DNA of 64,000 nucleotides. It comes from Streptomyces sp. HNM0575 (GTDB lineage Bacteria > Actinomycetota > Actinomycetes > Streptomycetales > Streptomycetaceae). How positions within the stretch are numbered: the first letter of the stretch is position 1; every line of letters starts with the position of its first letter. Where the stretch lies: the NCBI RefSeq assembly GCF_012726265.1, contig NZ_JAASAG010000008.1:1-64000 (forward strand), in the 5' to 3' direction. The notes below the pieces were generated by a model. That model worked only from the letters and a program-made list of their open reading frames with translations. It made no database searches and was not told the DNA's origin. The position numbers and the translations under genes are program-made. This document shows, one piece after another, positions 63,781-64,000 of the stretch.

Positions 63781-64000
63781 ATGCGCCTGCTGATCGTGGA
63801 GGACGAGCGGCGGCTGGCCCGGTCGCTCGCCGACGGCCTGACCGCCGAGGGCTTCGCCGTCGACGTCGCGCACGACGGGACCGAGGGCCTGCACCGCGCG
63901 ACCGAGGGCACGTACGACCTGATCGTGCTCGACATCATGCTGCCCGGCATGAACGGCTACCGGGTCTGCGGCGCCCTGCGCGCGGCCGGCGACGAGACGC
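63781..64000 (+). CDS. OmpR-family response regulator, N-terminal part (partial)
   Basis: 73 codons before the window ends. The receiver domain starts 'MRLLIVEDERRLARSLADGL'; acidic pocket residues are Glu and Asp in 'VEDE', and the phospho-accepting Asp lies in 'LIVLDIMLPGMNGY' at about residue 51. The DNA-binding part is beyond the edge. A histidine kinase normally follows. The paired PepSY gene suggests an envelope-stress type system (inference). Confidence 0.92.
   Translation, partial: MRLLIVEDERRLARSLADGLTAEGFAVDVAHDGTEGLHRATEGTYDLIVLDIMLPGMNGYRVCGALRAAGDET

Overview
The window is very high-GC DNA from an actinomycete, with strong G/C bias at third codon positions, frequent GTG starts and many ATGA stop/start overlaps. 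Gene content and order point to Streptomyces or a close relative. The strongest evidence is the run rho - LCP protein - rpmE - prfA - prmC - tsaC - phosphatase-like - WecA/TagO-like - atpIBEFHAGDC at the left, and filP - scy - methylmalonyl-CoA epimerase - thiolase - meaB at the right. FilP and Scy are streptomycete polar-growth proteins. No rRNA, tRNA, CRISPR array, insertion sequence or prophage was recognised. The window cuts rho at its left edge and an OmpR-type response regulator at its right edge.

Layout. 0-8 kb: end of rho with a clear terminator, a cell-wall LCP ligase, a translation block (L31, RF1, RF1 methylase, t6A synthesis) behind a promoter matching the SigR consensus, a low-molecular-weight phosphatase-fold protein lacking the nucleophilic cysteine, and a polyprenyl-phosphate sugar-phosphate transferase. 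7.8-15.7 kb: complete F1Fo ATP synthase operon. 15.8-20.5 kb: DUF2550 protein, AEC permease, NarL-type two-component system and a small membrane protein. 20.5-24.3 kb: an accessory block on the minus strand. It holds a protein with ten perfect 11-residue repeats followed, after an in-frame TGA, by a coding-like stretch with no start codon; two tandem secreted aerolysin-like paralogues; and a secreted beta/gamma-crystallin. 25-33.4 kb: a frameshifted secreted GH3 glycosidase, PduO adenosyltransferase, APC permease, an ABC-2 exporter with a divergent TetR regulator and an operator-like palindrome, hydroxybutyryl-CoA dehydrogenase and a STAS protein.

33.5-43.9 kb: a large membrane-anchored ATPase with a Gly-Thr-Asp repeat tail, a HoxX-like CO-forming protein without a hydrogenase, NucS mismatch endonuclease, two small conserved proteins, a luciferase-like flavoenzyme, and an ABC-F protein preceded by a 54-codon upstream ORF. 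43.9-49.5 kb: three-gene formate dehydrogenase operon (NrfD-type membrane subunit, Fe-S subunit, Mo/W catalytic subunit with cysteine in place of selenocysteine). 49.8-54.3 kb: two related ABC-2 ATPase/permease modules. 54.7-59.1 kb: filP and scy. 59.3-62.3 kb: epimerase, thiolase and MeaB. 62.8-64 kb: a PepSY protein divergent from the response regulator, with repeated CTGAAG boxes between them.

How the genes may work together. The thiolase (59.9 kb) and 3-hydroxybutyryl-CoA dehydrogenase (31.9 kb) make and reduce acetoacetyl-CoA. The epimerase, MeaB and the PduO enzyme (26.5 kb) support B12-dependent methylmalonyl-CoA mutase, which is not in the window. Formate dehydrogenase feeds the respiratory chain that drives the ATP synthase. 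HoxX uses formyl-tetrahydrofolate, so it shares one-carbon chemistry with formate dehydrogenase, but its usual hydrogenase client is not visible here.
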